Source: JBOFSR01 sp051651645 (lineage in GTDB: Bacteria > Spirochaetota > Spirochaetia > Treponematales > Treponemataceae). Taken from it: 40,041 nt of DNA. The notes under the pieces were generated by a model. The model worked only from the letters and a program-made list of their open reading frames with translations, made no database searches and was not told the origin of the DNA. The DNA is taken from positions 1 to 40,041 of the forward strand of contig JBOFSR010000084.1 of NCBI GenBank assembly GCA_051651645.1, read 5' to 3'. Of the stretch, positions 7,430-16,332 are shown one piece after another (position 1 is the stretch's first letter; every line of letters begins with the position of its first letter). A program made the position numbers and the translations under genes.

Positions 7430-9195
7430 CGGATACAAAAGGAAAAGTAGCAGCAGTCAATGGAAACATGATAAGCGTAGAATTTGTTGGTGATGTTTCT
7501 TTGAATGAAGTAGGCTACGTAAAAGTTGGCGAACAGAGCTTGAAGAGTGAGGTTATCCGTATTCGCGGATCTCAGGCTCAACTTCAAGTTTTTGAAATGA
7601 CAAAAGGGATTAAAGCTGGGGATGATGTTGAGTTTACAAAAGATATGCTTTCTGTTGCTCTCGGTCCTGGTCTTTTGGGACAGGTTTATGATGGACTTCA
7701 AAATCCATTACCACAGCTTGCTGAACAAGCAGGATTCTTCCTTGAAAGAGGAATTTACCTTGAAGCATTGGATAAAACAAAAAAATGGGATTTTGCTCCC
7801 CTTGTAAAAGCTGGAGACACAGTACGTCGCGGTGATTACATTGGTGAAGTGCCAGAAGGATCCTTTAAGCACAAAATTATGGTGCCGTTTAATTTTTACA
7901 GTACTTACACCGTAAAATCTATCAAAGATAGCGGTTCTTACACAAACACAGAAGCTTTAGCCATTGTAACTGATGAAAAAGGCAAAGAGCATACGATAAC
8001 AATGACTTTTAATTGGCCTGTAAAGCGTGCAGTTACTTGCTATGCAGAGCGATTAAAGCCTGTTGAAACAATGGTTACCCAAATTCGTCTTGTTGACACA
8101 TTCTTCCCTGTTGCAAAAGGTGGAACATTTTGTGTTCCAGGCCCCTTTGGTGCAGGAAAGACCGTTTTACAACATACAACAAGCCGTAATGCCGACGTTG
8201 ACGTGGTAATTGTTGCTGCTTGCGGTGAGCGTGCGGGTGAAGTTGTAGAAGTTCTTAAAGAATTTCCAGAGTTAACAGATCCCAAAACAGGACGCTCTTT
8301 AATGGAAAGAACGGTTATTATTTGTAACACTTCTTCTATGCCTGTTGCCTCTCGTGAAGCTTCTGTTTACACAGCCGTAACACTTGCTGAATACTATCGC
8401 CAAATGGGATTGCACGTTCTTTTGCTTGCTGACTCAACCAGTCGTTGGGCTCAAGCATTGCGTGAAATGTCTGGCCGTTTGGAAGAAATTCCGGGTGAGG
8501 AAGCCTTCCCTGCATACTTAGAATCATACATTGCATCTTTTTATGAGCGAGCGGGAATTGTTCGCCTTAATTCTGGAGAGTTTGGTTCTGTTACAATTGG
8601 TGGAACTGTTTCTCCTGCAGGTGGTAACTTTGAAGAGCCTGTAACACAAGCAACGCTTAAAGTTGTTGGAGCTTTCCATGGTCTTTCTCGTGAGCGATCT
8701 GATGCTCGTAAATATCCTGCTATTCATCCTTTAGATTCTTGGTCAAAATATACAAGCGTTATTAGAGAAGATTGGGTTGACTATGCACGATCAGTTTTAA
8801 AACGCGGTACAGAAGTTGAGCAAATGATGAAAGTTGTTGGTGAAGAAGGTACTTCTCTTGATGACTTTATTTTCTATCTAAAAGCAGATTTCCTTGATGC
8901 CGTTTACTTCCAACAAAACTCTTTTGATAAAGTTGATGCGGCAGTAAGCGTTGAGCGTCAAACATATACGTTCAAAAAACTTTTAGGAATCCTTGGATCA
9001 AGTTTTGAAGTAAACGATAAAACAGAGGCTCGAAGCTTTTTTAATCAACTAAGACAAAAATTTATTGACTGGAATTATTCTGCATGGCAAGAATCTGATT
9101 TTAAATCGATTGAAAAAGAGCTCGATACTATTTGTGCTTCAAAAAATGGTAAAATTACTTCAGAAGTTCAGAATTTTTTTAAGGACGGTGAATAA
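7426..9195 (+). CDS. atpA: V-type ATP synthase subunit A (catalytic)
   Basis: A 589-residue catalytic nucleotide-binding subunit, three copies per complex. The N-terminal beta-barrel and the bulge domain specific to V/A-type A subunits (about 110-200) precede the Walker A motif GPFGAGKT (239-246, Lys245). Further motifs are CGERAGEVVEVLKEFPEL, ADSTSRWAQALREMSGRLEE (Walker B region and catalytic Glu area) and GYPAYL-like EAFPAYL. Length matches the family. The start codon overlaps the preceding stop, and the stop codon shares a base with the atpB ATG, so translation through the operon is tightly coupled. Confidence 0.97.
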   Translation: MTDTKGKVAAVNGNMISVEFVGDVSLNEVGYVKVGEQSLKSEVIRIRGSQAQLQVFEMTKGIKAGDDVEFTKDMLSVALGPGLLGQVYDGLQNPLPQLAEQAGFFLERGIYLEALDKTKKWDFAPLVKAGDTVRRGDYIGEVPEGSFKHKIMVPFNFYSTYTVKSIKDSGSYTNTEALAIVTDEKGKEHTITMTFNWPVKRAVTCYAERLKPVETMVTQIRLVDTFFPVAKGGTFCVPGPFGAGKTVLQHTTSRNADVDVVIVAACGERAGEVVEVLKEFPELTDPKTGRSLMERTVIICNTSSMPVASREASVYTAVTLAEYYRQMGLHVLLLADSTSRWAQALREMSGRLEEIPGEEAFPAYLESYIASFYERAGIVRLNSGEFGSVTIGGTVSPAGGNFEEPVTQATLKVVGAFHGLSRERSDARKYPAIHPLDSWSKYTSVIREDWVDYARSVLKRGTEVEQMMKVVGEEGTSLDDFIFYLKADFLDAVYFQQNSFDKVDAAVSVERQTYTFKKLLGILGSSFEVNDKTEARSFFNQLRQKFIDWNYSAWQESDFKSIEKELDTICASKNGKITSEVQNFFKDGE

Positions 9196-10487
9196 TGAAA
9201 AAGGTATATAATAAGATTGAATCAATAAACGGAAGCGTTATTACCGTTCGAGCAAGCGATGTAAAATATGGCGAGCTTGCAGAAATTGAAACTTCTTTTG
9301 GAACTTCTCTTGCAGAAGTAAACCGAATTAACGGAGATTTTGTATCTTTGCAAGTTTTTGCAGGCGGTCGTGGTGTTTCAACAGGTGATCAAGTTCGCTT
9401 TTTGAGCCGTGAAATGCAAGTAAGCTTTTCAGAAAACCTTATGGGACGGATATTTAATGGTTCAGGAGAGCCTCGTGATAACGGCCCTGTTCTTAAAGAC
9501 AATCTTGTGCCAATTGGTGGTCCATCAGTAAATCCTGCTAAGCGTATTATGGCTCGACGAATGATTCGAACGGGTATTCCGATGATTGACATGTTTAATA
9601 CGCTTGTTGTTTCTCAAAAACTTCCGATTTTTTCTATTTCAGGTGAGCCATACAACCAACTTTTAGCACGAATTGCTATGCAAGCTGAAGTTGACGTTAT
9701 TGTACTTGGCGGAATGGGATTAAAATATGACGATTATTTGTATTTCAAAAGCACGCTCGAAGAAGGCGGAGCATTGAGCCGCACCGTTATGTTTGTTCAC
9801 ACCGCAGCTGATCCAACTGTAGAATGTTTGATGGTTCCTGATATGTCGCTTGCAGTTGCAGAGCAATTTGCACTTCAAGGAAAGGACGTTTTGGTTCTTT
9901 TGAGTGATATGACAAACTTTGCAGATTCAATGAAAGAAATTGCAATTATTCAAGAGCAAGTTCCGTCAAATCGTGGTTATCCAGGTGATTTATATTCTCA
10001 GTTGGCAGCACGTTATGAAAAAGCTGTAGACTTTGACTCAGCTGGCTCTGTTACTATTCTTGCCGTTACAACAATGCCGGGCGATGATGTTACTCATCCT
10101 GTTCCTGATAATACAGGATATATTACTGAAGGTCAGTTCTATCTTAAAGGTGGACGTATTGAGCCTTTTGGATCACTTTCTCGACTAAAACAAAATGTAA
10201 ACGGTAAAACTCGTGATGATCACCGTGCATTAATGGACGGAATGATTCGTCTTTATTCATCATACAAAGATACCCTCGAGAAAAAATCTATGGGATTTAT
10301 GATGAGCGAGTGGGATGAAAAACTGTTGAAATTTGGTATTATGTTTGAAAAAGAAATGATGGATCTAACCGTTAATATTCCTTTGGAAGGAGCTTTAGAC
10401 AAAGGTTGGGCAATTATGTCTGCGTGTTTTAATAAAGATGAAACAGGCATTAAGTCAGAATTGACAAACAAATACTGGAAAAATTAA
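9195..10487 (+). CDS. atpB: V-type ATP synthase subunit B (non-catalytic)
   Basis: A 430-residue regulatory nucleotide-binding subunit, alternating with A in the A3B3 hexamer. As expected for B subunits there is no intact Walker A. The P-loop position reads ISGEPYNQLLARIAMQAE. Other family signatures are TGIPMIDMFNTLVVSQKLPIF, LVLLSDMTNFADSMKEI and PSNRGYPGDLYSQLAARYE. The ATG shares its A with the atpA stop (TAATG). A strong 12-bp hairpin follows the stop codon and separates this gene from atpD. Confidence 0.97.
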   Translation: MKKVYNKIESINGSVITVRASDVKYGELAEIETSFGTSLAEVNRINGDFVSLQVFAGGRGVSTGDQVRFLSREMQVSFSENLMGRIFNGSGEPRDNGPVLKDNLVPIGGPSVNPAKRIMARRMIRTGIPMIDMFNTLVVSQKLPIFSISGEPYNQLLARIAMQAEVDVIVLGGMGLKYDDYLYFKSTLEEGGALSRTVMFVHTAADPTVECLMVPDMSLAVAEQFALQGKDVLVLLSDMTNFADSMKEIAIIQEQVPSNRGYPGDLYSQLAARYEKAVDFDSAGSVTILAVTTMPGDDVTHPVPDNTGYITEGQFYLKGGRIEPFGSLSRLKQNVNGKTRDDHRALMDGMIRLYSSYKDTLEKKSMGFMMSEWDEKLLKFGIMFEKEMMDLTVNIPLEGALDKGWAIMSACFNKDETGIKSELTNKYWKN

Positions 10488-10495
10488 TTACTCAG

Positions 10496-10533
10496 AAGGT
10501 AAGATTACAAACATAATCTTACCTTTATTATTT
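10496..10533 (+). terminator. Intra-operon stem-loop between atpB and atpD
   Basis: A perfect 12-bp inverted repeat, AAGGTAAGATTA (10496-10507) and its complement (10514-10525), with a 6-nt loop, followed by TATTATTT. The stem is AT-rich and the tail is not a pure T-run. It could act as a partial terminator or as a 3' stability element rather than as a full stop. Confidence 0.75.
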
Positions 10534-10552
10534 GCGATAACGAGGTAGCTTT

Positions 10553-11191
10553 ATGCCTACAATTAAATTAACAAAGAACGAGCAAAAACGCCAAAAAGAT
10601 ATGCTTAAAATGTATCAGCGTTATTTGCCAACACTTTTATTAAAAAAACAACAATTACAAGCCGAAATTCGGACAATTGAGCTTCGAGCAATTGAAGTTC
10701 GTCAGCGAAGAAAACGCCTTGATGAAGAATTTTCTCAGTGGATTGCGGTTTTTGGTGAATCAAATGTTTTTACTCCTGAAATGGTACAAGTGAATAATAT
10801 TCGTAAAGGTATTGGAAACATCGCGGGCGTAGTAATTCCTCTCTATGAAGGGGCTGATTTTTTGCGTGGTGATTATGACTTATACTCAACGCCTATTTGG
10901 ATTGACCTTGCAGCCGATCGGATGGAGCAAGCTCTTTCTTTGGATCTCGAAGCAGAGGTGCTTGAAGAGCAAGTGCGATTATTGCAAGTTGAACTGCGTG
11001 TTACAACTCAACGGGTAAACTTATTTGAAAAAATTAAAATTCCTGAAACAAAAGGGAATATCAAAAAAATCACTGTTTATTTAGGTGATCAACAAGTCGC
11101 CGCTGTTGTTCGTGGTAAAATTTCTAAAAAAAGCTTGGATGCAAAAAATAGAGAAGCCGATGAAAAGAAAAATGCGGAGGTTGCAGTATGA
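10553..11191 (+). CDS. atpD: V-type ATP synthase subunit D
   Basis: A 212-residue central rotor-stalk subunit. It opens with the family pattern of a long coiled coil (IKLTKNEQKRQKDMLKMYQRYLP then LLLKKQQLQAEI). After a central globular part (IPLYEGADFLRGDYDLYSTP) it returns to a second long helix (EEQVRLLQVELRVTTQRVNLFEKIKIP). The charged C-terminal tail (DAKNREADEKKNAEVAV) is typical. GAGGT precedes the ATG. The stop overlaps the atpI start (ATGA). One copy per enzyme is expected, compared with three of A and B. Confidence 0.93.
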   Translation: MPTIKLTKNEQKRQKDMLKMYQRYLPTLLLKKQQLQAEIRTIELRAIEVRQRRKRLDEEFSQWIAVFGESNVFTPEMVQVNNIRKGIGNIAGVVIPLYEGADFLRGDYDLYSTPIWIDLAADRMEQALSLDLEAEVLEEQVRLLQVELRVTTQRVNLFEKIKIPETKGNIKKITVYLGDQQVAAVVRGKISKKSLDAKNREADEKKNAEVAV

Positions 11192-13011
11192 TAGTTCCAA
11201 TGAAGAAAGTTTCTTTAATTTTGCAAGAAAAAGATAAAAAAGATTCTTTGGAAGCCCTTCGTTCAGCAGGAGTTATCCACCTTGAGCCAATTACGGGACA
11301 TAGTGAAAAACTGACAAAGTTAAAGGCAGATTATTCTGCAATTGAAGCTGCAGGAATTGTTTTATCTGAAATTAAATTACCAAAAGGTAGCAAAATACAA
11401 GATCAAGAACTTTCATGTGAAAAAGCCCTTGAAAAAGCGACTGAAATTAACGGTCTTTTTAATAGAAAAAAATTCCTTGAAGAGGAAATATTAAAAAGCT
11501 CACGTGAAATTGATCGCTTTCAAAACTGGGGCAACGTTGACCCTGCACAATTTGATTACTTAGCAGAGAAAAATATTTTTCTTTCAATGTATGAAATTCC
11601 TGTTGCAGCCTACTCTTTGATTCCAGAAAATATTCAAACAATTTTTGTAAATGAAGATAAAAATCAAAAAAGATTTTTGGTTCTACACGAAAATGAAGAA
11701 AAACCGCAAGGACTTCCACCTGAGGCGTATGCGATACCAAGTGCCGAAAAAGCAACGGATCAGCTTAAAACTGAAATAAAAACTTTTTCTGCCGAAGTTC
11801 AATCAATCAATTCAAATCTTGCTTCGCTGTGTGTTTTTACGGCAACTATTGCAAAAGCACAAAAAGAACTTGCAAAAGAAATTGAGTTTGAAAATGTTTT
11901 TGCAGGAATGGATTCTGAAGAAAGTCTTTGTTGGGTAACAGGTTTTGTTCCCGCACCAAAAGAAAACGATCTAAAAAAATTAGCAAAATCACATAATTGG
12001 GGCGTTACGATTTGTGAGCCTTCGCTCGAAGATAATGTGCCAACGCAGTTGAAAAACTCAAAACTTGTGCAGCTACTCTATCCATTGTTGGATTTTTTGG
12101 GAACAGTTCCTGGCTATCGAGAATTTGATATTTCTGCATGGTTTTTGTTCTTTTTTACGATTTTCTTTGCAATGATTTTTGGCGATGCAGGCTACGGATC
12201 TTTAACCTTGCTTCTTGCAGTTTTTATGAGCATTAAAACAAAGGCAAAAGGCGGAACTGTTCCACTTGGATTGCAGCTTTTAACCTTAGTTTCCTTTGCC
12301 ACCGTTATTTGGGGAAGCTTAAATGGATCATGGTTTGGAACGCAAGAGACGCTTCCTCCTATTTTGGAAAGTTTGATTTTGCCCGCTTTTAATCCTAAAA
12401 ATCCAGAATCAAGTGTGAATGTCCAGATTTTCTGTTTTATACTTGCCGTTTCTCAGCTTTCTGTTGCCCATGTGGTAGCCTTGTTGCGAAATCTTAAAGA
12501 AAAATCATTAAAATTCCTTGCTGACTTGGGAAGCCTATCTATTCTTTGGGGAATGTTTATCGTCGTTCTAAACCTCCTTGTTTCTGCACAAAGGTTTCCA
12601 ATAACAGACACAATCCTTGCAATGATTGGTGGTGGCTTTGCCGCAAGTTTTATTTTTACAAACTACGAGGGCAATTTGATTAAAAGTATTTTGACAAGCT
12701 TATCAAATATTATTTCTGTTTTGCTTGGCGTTATTAACTTTTTTTCAGATATTGTTTCATACATTCGTTTGTGGGCAGTTGGACTTGCAGGAGCCGCGAT
12801 TGCAAATACCGTAAATCAAATGGCAGGCCCTATGCTTGGCGGATTTATTATGTTTGCAGGAATTCTCTTACTCGTATTTGGGCATGGCTTGAATATGATT
12901 TTGAATGTGCTTTCTGTTATTGTTCATGGAGTTCGATTAAACACGCTTGAGTTTACCAGCCACGTTGGTATGGCATGGTCAGGCTTTAAGTATGAGCCGT
13001 TCAAAAAGTAG
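11188..13011 (+). CDS. atpI: V-type ATP synthase subunit I (membrane stator)
   Basis: A 607-residue subunit equivalent to eukaryotic subunit a. The first ~320 residues are cytoplasmic with coiled-coil segments. From about residue 315 there are seven or so membrane helices (FFFTIFFAMIFGDAGYGSL, LLTLVSFATVIWGSL and later). The essential Arg of the half-channel is visible as Arg527 in SYIRLWAVGLAGAAIA, and HGLNMILNVLSVIVHGVRLN follows. It carries the proton or sodium half-channels facing the K ring. It begins inside the atpD stop. A 184-bp gap with its own promoter separates it from atpK. Confidence 0.95.
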   Translation: MIVPMKKVSLILQEKDKKDSLEALRSAGVIHLEPITGHSEKLTKLKADYSAIEAAGIVLSEIKLPKGSKIQDQELSCEKALEKATEINGLFNRKKFLEEEILKSSREIDRFQNWGNVDPAQFDYLAEKNIFLSMYEIPVAAYSLIPENIQTIFVNEDKNQKRFLVLHENEEKPQGLPPEAYAIPSAEKATDQLKTEIKTFSAEVQSINSNLASLCVFTATIAKAQKELAKEIEFENVFAGMDSEESLCWVTGFVPAPKENDLKKLAKSHNWGVTICEPSLEDNVPTQLKNSKLVQLLYPLLDFLGTVPGYREFDISAWFLFFFTIFFAMIFGDAGYGSLTLLLAVFMSIKTKAKGGTVPLGLQLLTLVSFATVIWGSLNGSWFGTQETLPPILESLILPAFNPKNPESSVNVQIFCFILAVSQLSVAHVVALLRNLKEKSLKFLADLGSLSILWGMFIVVLNLLVSAQRFPITDTILAMIGGGFAASFIFTNYEGNLIKSILTSLSNIISVLLGVINFFSDIVSYIRLWAVGLAGAAIANTVNQMAGPMLGGFIMFAGILLLVFGHGLNMILNVLSVIVHGVRLNTLEFTSHVGMAWSGFKYEPFKK

Positions 13012-13053
13012 AAAATCTGCTTTTTGTTAGCTATTATTTTTTATGTTAATTGA

Positions 13054-13082
13054 TTGACAATTTTCAATCAAAACAATATAAT
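13054..13082 (+). promoter_or_regulatory. Consensus sigma-70 promoter of atpK with overlapping dyads
   Basis: TTGACA (13054-13059), exactly 17 bp, then TATAAT (13077-13082): a full consensus match between atpI and atpK. A 7-bp dyad TTGATTG/CAATCAA (13050-13056 and 13065-13071) overlaps the -35. It could be an operator, or a weak end signal for atpI. The predicted start is about 13089, giving a leader of about 107 nt. The leader holds a second dyad AATGATGA/TCATCATT (13122-13129 and 13147-13154) upstream of the TAGGAG Shine-Dalgarno. Confidence 0.8.
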
Positions 13083-13195
13083 TTTTTACTGAATTATAGT
13101 AAAGAATATCATTTTAAAAGGAATGATGATTATCACTTTGTGTTACTCATCATTTCAACTAGGCAAGTTACGCTTGACTTTTATAGGAGTGATTT

Positions 13196-13627
13196 ATGGA
13201 TTTTGGAATGGTAGGTGCCGGAGCTGCTCTTGGTATTGCAGCACTTGGTTCGGCAATCGGAATTGGAACATCAGGTTCTGCAACTATTGGAGCTTGGAAG
13301 CGTTGTTATATGAATAATAAACCCGCTCCTTTTATCCTAACTGTTTTTGCAGGTGCACCATTAACTCAAACAATTTACGGTTATTTGGTTATGATGTTTA
13401 TGATGGCTTCTAACAATGAAATGACTAAGGGCTGGTTTGGTCTTGGCCTTGGTATTGCAGCAGGTCTTGCAATGGCATTTTCTGCAGTGGCACAAGGAAA
13501 AGCTGGAGCTGCAGGTTCTGATGCTTTTGGTGAAACGGGAAAAGGATTTGCTCAGTTTATCACTGTTGTAGGTCTTTGCGAAACTGTTGCTCTTTTTGTA
13601 ATGGTTTTCAGCTTGATTAGCGTTTAA
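13196..13627 (+). CDS. atpK: V-type ATP synthase subunit K (proteolipid ring)
   Basis: A 143-residue double-hairpin proteolipid with four membrane helices, forming the rotor ring. The ion-binding carboxylate is Glu129 in GLCETVALF. Thr57-Gln58 (PLTQTIYG) and Gln100 (SAVAQGKAG) sit where the sodium ligands Thr64, Gln65 and Gln110 sit in Enterococcus hirae NtpK. That pattern favours Na+ over H+ as coupling ion, by inference. TAGGAG lies 7 nt before ATG 13196. A dedicated consensus promoter and a following terminator mean it can be transcribed alone, which fits the need for many copies per ring. Confidence 0.95.
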   Translation: MDFGMVGAGAALGIAALGSAIGIGTSGSATIGAWKRCYMNNKPAPFILTVFAGAPLTQTIYGYLVMMFMMASNNEMTKGWFGLGLGIAAGLAMAFSAVAQGKAGAAGSDAFGETGKGFAQFITVVGLCETVALFVMVFSLISV

Positions 13628-13670
13628 TTTATAGTCGTTTTAATCATCGACTACAACTAATTAAAAATAA

Positions 13671-13714
13671 AAAAAGCCGTCATATCTTTTTATTTATGGC
13701 GGTTTTTTATTTTA
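13671..13714 (+). terminator. Rho-independent terminator after atpK
   Basis: Stem CCGTCATA pairing with TATGGCGG (one G-U pair), flanked by an A-run on the left and TTTTTT on the right (13703-13708). A small extra dyad TAGTCG/CGACTA lies just upstream (about 13632-13653). Confidence 0.8.
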
Positions 13715-13721
13715 AAAGAAT

Positions 13722-14816
13722 ATGTATAAAAAAACAAAAATAATTACCCTCGGTGGATTTGATCACGTAAATAAAGTTATGCTAGGTGCAGACTACCCTA
13801 TTAGCATTCAGTCTATGTGGAAAGAAGATATTGTAAACTCCTGTGCTGATAAAAATGCATTCAAGAGCCTTGTTGAAAGAATAAACGCATTAGAGCAACT
13901 TGGATGCAAGATTCTTCGATTTGCAGTTCCAACTATGGAAAGTTCTTCAGCATTAATAAAACTTGCACAACACATTTCTATGCCACTTGTTGCAGATATT
14001 CATTTTGATCACAAGTTAGCGTTAAGATGCCTTGACGGAAAAGTTGCAAAAATCAGAATTAACCCTGGAAATATTGGCTCAAAAGATAAAGTTCAAGAAG
14101 TTATAAAAAAATGCCAAGAAAAATCGGTGCCAATTCGTATTGGGGTAAATTCGGGGAGCCTTCCAAAAGACGTTCAAACAATGGTTGATAACTGTACAAT
14201 CACCAACGCACAAGCACTTTTACTCGCAGCAGAACGAGAAATTGAAATTTTTAACAAATGCAACTTTGATCAGTTTTTAGTTTCCCTAAAAGCGTCTAAT
14301 ATTAACGATACGGTTATGGCAAATGAGGCTTTTGCACAAAAATATGATATTCCATTGCACATTGGAGTTACTGAAGCAGGCCCTCTTATTGCAGGAGTTG
14401 TCAAAAGCACGCTAGCCTTTTCAAGAATTTTATCTAATGGAATTGGCTCAACTGTTCGCGTCAGCCTTTCATCCGACTGCAAAAATGAAGTGATTGCCGC
14501 AAAAGAAATTCTACGGGCATGCAATAAATACTCTTGCGGAGTTGAAATAATTTCATGTCCGCGCTGTGGCAGAAATGGCTTTGATGTCCATGATTTTTTA
14601 GCTCGTTGGCAAGATCGCCTTGAAAGCCTTCCACAAAAAATCACGATTGCCGTCATGGGCTGCGTAGTAAATGGCCCTGGAGAAGCAAAGCATGCTGACA
14701 TCGGGATTAGCGGTGTTGGAGAGTCTGTCATTATTTTTAAGCATGGAAAAATAGTTCGTCAAATTTTAGCAAAAGATGCCGATAATGCTTTTAGTGAGGA
14801 ATTAAAATTATTATGA
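13722..14816 (+). CDS. ispG: 4-hydroxy-3-methylbut-2-enyl-diphosphate synthase IspG (GcpE)
   Basis: A 364-residue [4Fe-4S] enzyme of the MEP isoprenoid pathway. It converts MEcPP to HMBPP. The N-terminal TIM-barrel part shows SIQSMWKEDIV, LVADIHFDHKLAL and KIRINPGNIG. The C-terminal Fe-S domain has Cys residues in IISCPRCGRNGFD and in AVMGCVVNGPGEAKHAD. It is the short bacterial form, without the plant insert. It starts only 8 nt after the T-run of the atpK terminator. I see no Shine-Dalgarno before ATG 13722 and no convincing promoter of its own. The next gene overlaps its stop (ATGA). Confidence 0.95.
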   Translation: MYKKTKIITLGGFDHVNKVMLGADYPISIQSMWKEDIVNSCADKNAFKSLVERINALEQLGCKILRFAVPTMESSSALIKLAQHISMPLVADIHFDHKLALRCLDGKVAKIRINPGNIGSKDKVQEVIKKCQEKSVPIRIGVNSGSLPKDVQTMVDNCTITNAQALLLAAEREIEIFNKCNFDQFLVSLKASNINDTVMANEAFAQKYDIPLHIGVTEAGPLIAGVVKSTLAFSRILSNGIGSTVRVSLSSDCKNEVIAAKEILRACNKYSCGVEIISCPRCGRNGFDVHDFLARWQDRLESLPQKITIAVMGCVVNGPGEAKHADIGISGVGESVIIFKHGKIVRQILAKDADNAFSEELKLL

Positions 14817-15913
14817 AAAAAGTCTTTGCTTGCAGCTTTTTTCTCTGCATTGCATTATTTTTATTTGCCCAATCTCGTCCTACAGGGGAACAAGATCAAT
14901 GGAAAATGATGCAGTTTGCACAATTCGCTTTTGACAAAAAAGATTACGGAACGGCCATAAGATACGCAGAGGCAGCAAAAAAAATCAAACGTGATGAGAT
15001 TTCGTGGTCATTGCACATTTTAAATCAAGCGTTGCGCCCACAAGAAGTTCGCCGTCAAGGTGATGATCTTAGTGAAGTTATCGCTATTTTTCATTCTCGT
15101 GATTCTATAGATGCAATTGAAGTCATAAATAATATAATGCTCAAAAAAACATTGGAGGAGCTGGATAACTCAGTTGCGGTGCTTCTCAAATTACTAGAAA
15201 GCTCCTTTAATTTTCCTGAAGTGGACTTTATTTTAGGAAAAATTTATATCTATGAAGGCGAATATGAGCTTGCAAAACGCTATTTAACCAATGCTTGGGA
15301 GTATGCTTTTTTACTCGACGTTCCAAAGCAAAAAATAGATGTGCTTTATGAGTTAGCCTACTTATCTCATTTAACAAAAGATTTTGATTCGTTTGAAAAA
15401 ACGCTATTACTCATTGTCGCCGACGATAATTTATTCTCAAAAGACGGAAAAACTTCAAACTTTATGAGTGCTGTAGTAAAAAATATTTTACGAGGGATGA
15501 GTGCACAAAACTTTTTTAGCTTTTATCGCCATGAAGCATTCCAAACGCTTAAAGCTCATTTTCAATTAGCAGAATACTACTTTGAGCTTGAAAACTTCTC
15601 TCTTGCATTGCAGCACTCCGCAATGGGGAGTATTATTGCATTTACTCGCCTATTTCAAGTAATTCATGATAGAAACAATGACTTTGTTTTAACCGATTTT
15701 GATAGCTTTTTCAAAGAAGTAACGCAATATTCAGACATTCTTGCATGGACAAGTGAAAATGAAATATGGAAAGGGTTTTATTTTTTCTCTCAAGTGCTTG
15801 AAAAGGTTGAAAAAACGGATATGAGTCATGAATTCCTCCTTTTTTTAGGAAAATCATGCCCAGAAGATTATTGGCGATCTATTGCCTTAAAGCATATTAT
15901 CAATCAACTGTGA
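14813..15913 (+). CDS. Exported TPR-like protein
   Basis: A 366-residue protein with a clear signal peptide (KKVFACSFFLCIALFLFAQ, cleavage likely after FAQ). Mostly helical repeats follow. TPR-like pairs are visible at about 30-65 (FAQFAFDKKDYGTAIRYAEAA), 135-170 (ILGKIYIYEGEYELAKRYL) and 250-280 (AEYYFELENFSLALQHSA). No catalytic motif is seen. It is translationally coupled to ispG by an ATGA overlap, although its role in isoprenoid synthesis is not obvious. It probably acts as a periplasmic scaffold. I do not recognise a named function. Confidence 0.75.
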   Translation: MKKVFACSFFLCIALFLFAQSRPTGEQDQWKMMQFAQFAFDKKDYGTAIRYAEAAKKIKRDEISWSLHILNQALRPQEVRRQGDDLSEVIAIFHSRDSIDAIEVINNIMLKKTLEELDNSVAVLLKLLESSFNFPEVDFILGKIYIYEGEYELAKRYLTNAWEYAFLLDVPKQKIDVLYELAYLSHLTKDFDSFEKTLLLIVADDNLFSKDGKTSNFMSAVVKNILRGMSAQNFFSFYRHEAFQTLKAHFQLAEYYFELENFSLALQHSAMGSIIAFTRLFQVIHDRNNDFVLTDFDSFFKEVTQYSDILAWTSENEIWKGFYFFSQVLEKVEKTDMSHEFLLFLGKSCPEDYWRSIALKHIINQL

Positions 15914-15920
15914 GAGAATT

Positions 15921-16301
15921 ATGAGCAAGAAAATTAAATCCTTTTTAGCAAAATCACATCACCCATACTCAAAGGTTTTAGAAATTGATGCCTCAAAACT
16001 CGTTGTCATTTGCGGCCAAGTTGGTGAGGATGAAAATGAAGAACTTGTAGGCGATACAATCGAGGTACAAACCGAAGCAAGCTTAAAAAATTGTCAAACT
16101 CAATTAAATCATGCAGGATGCTCTCTAACTGACGTTTTTAAGGTGAATATCTACATTGCAAACATGAGCGATTGGAGCCGACTTAATGCCATCTATCTTA
16201 AGTTTTTTACCAATGAAAAGCTTCCTGTAAGAACAACCGTGCAAGCAGGTTTACCAGAGGGCTATTTGGTAGAAATAGAAATGTGGGCAACAAAGGCCTA
16301 G
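15921..16301 (+). CDS. RidA/YjgF/Rid-family protein
   Basis: A 126-residue single-domain protein of the Rid fold. Visible family features are VVICGQVGEDE near residue 30, a QTEASLKNCQTQLNHAGCSL helix, DVFKVNIYIANMSDWSRLN, and the substrate-binding arginine in PVRTTVQAGLPEGYLVEIEM. RidA enzymes hydrolyse reactive enamine/imine intermediates from PLP enzymes. Whether this one is a true RidA or another Rid subgroup cannot be told here. GAGAG precedes ATG 15921, and the gene is 7 bp after the TPR gene, so it is probably in the same operon. It converges on thiI with 31 bp between stops. Confidence 0.88.
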   Translation: MSKKIKSFLAKSHHPYSKVLEIDASKLVVICGQVGEDENEELVGDTIEVQTEASLKNCQTQLNHAGCSLTDVFKVNIYIANMSDWSRLNAIYLKFFTNEKLPVRTTVQAGLPEGYLVEIEMWATKA

Positions 16302-16332
16302 GATTTTTACCAGCCTCTTTTAAGTAAGCGGT

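Noticed and set aside
13123..13317. Small plus-strand open frame upstream of and overlapping atpK
   Set aside because: It is out of frame with atpK, mostly leader plus shadow, and has no Shine-Dalgarno. The leader dyad explains the region better.
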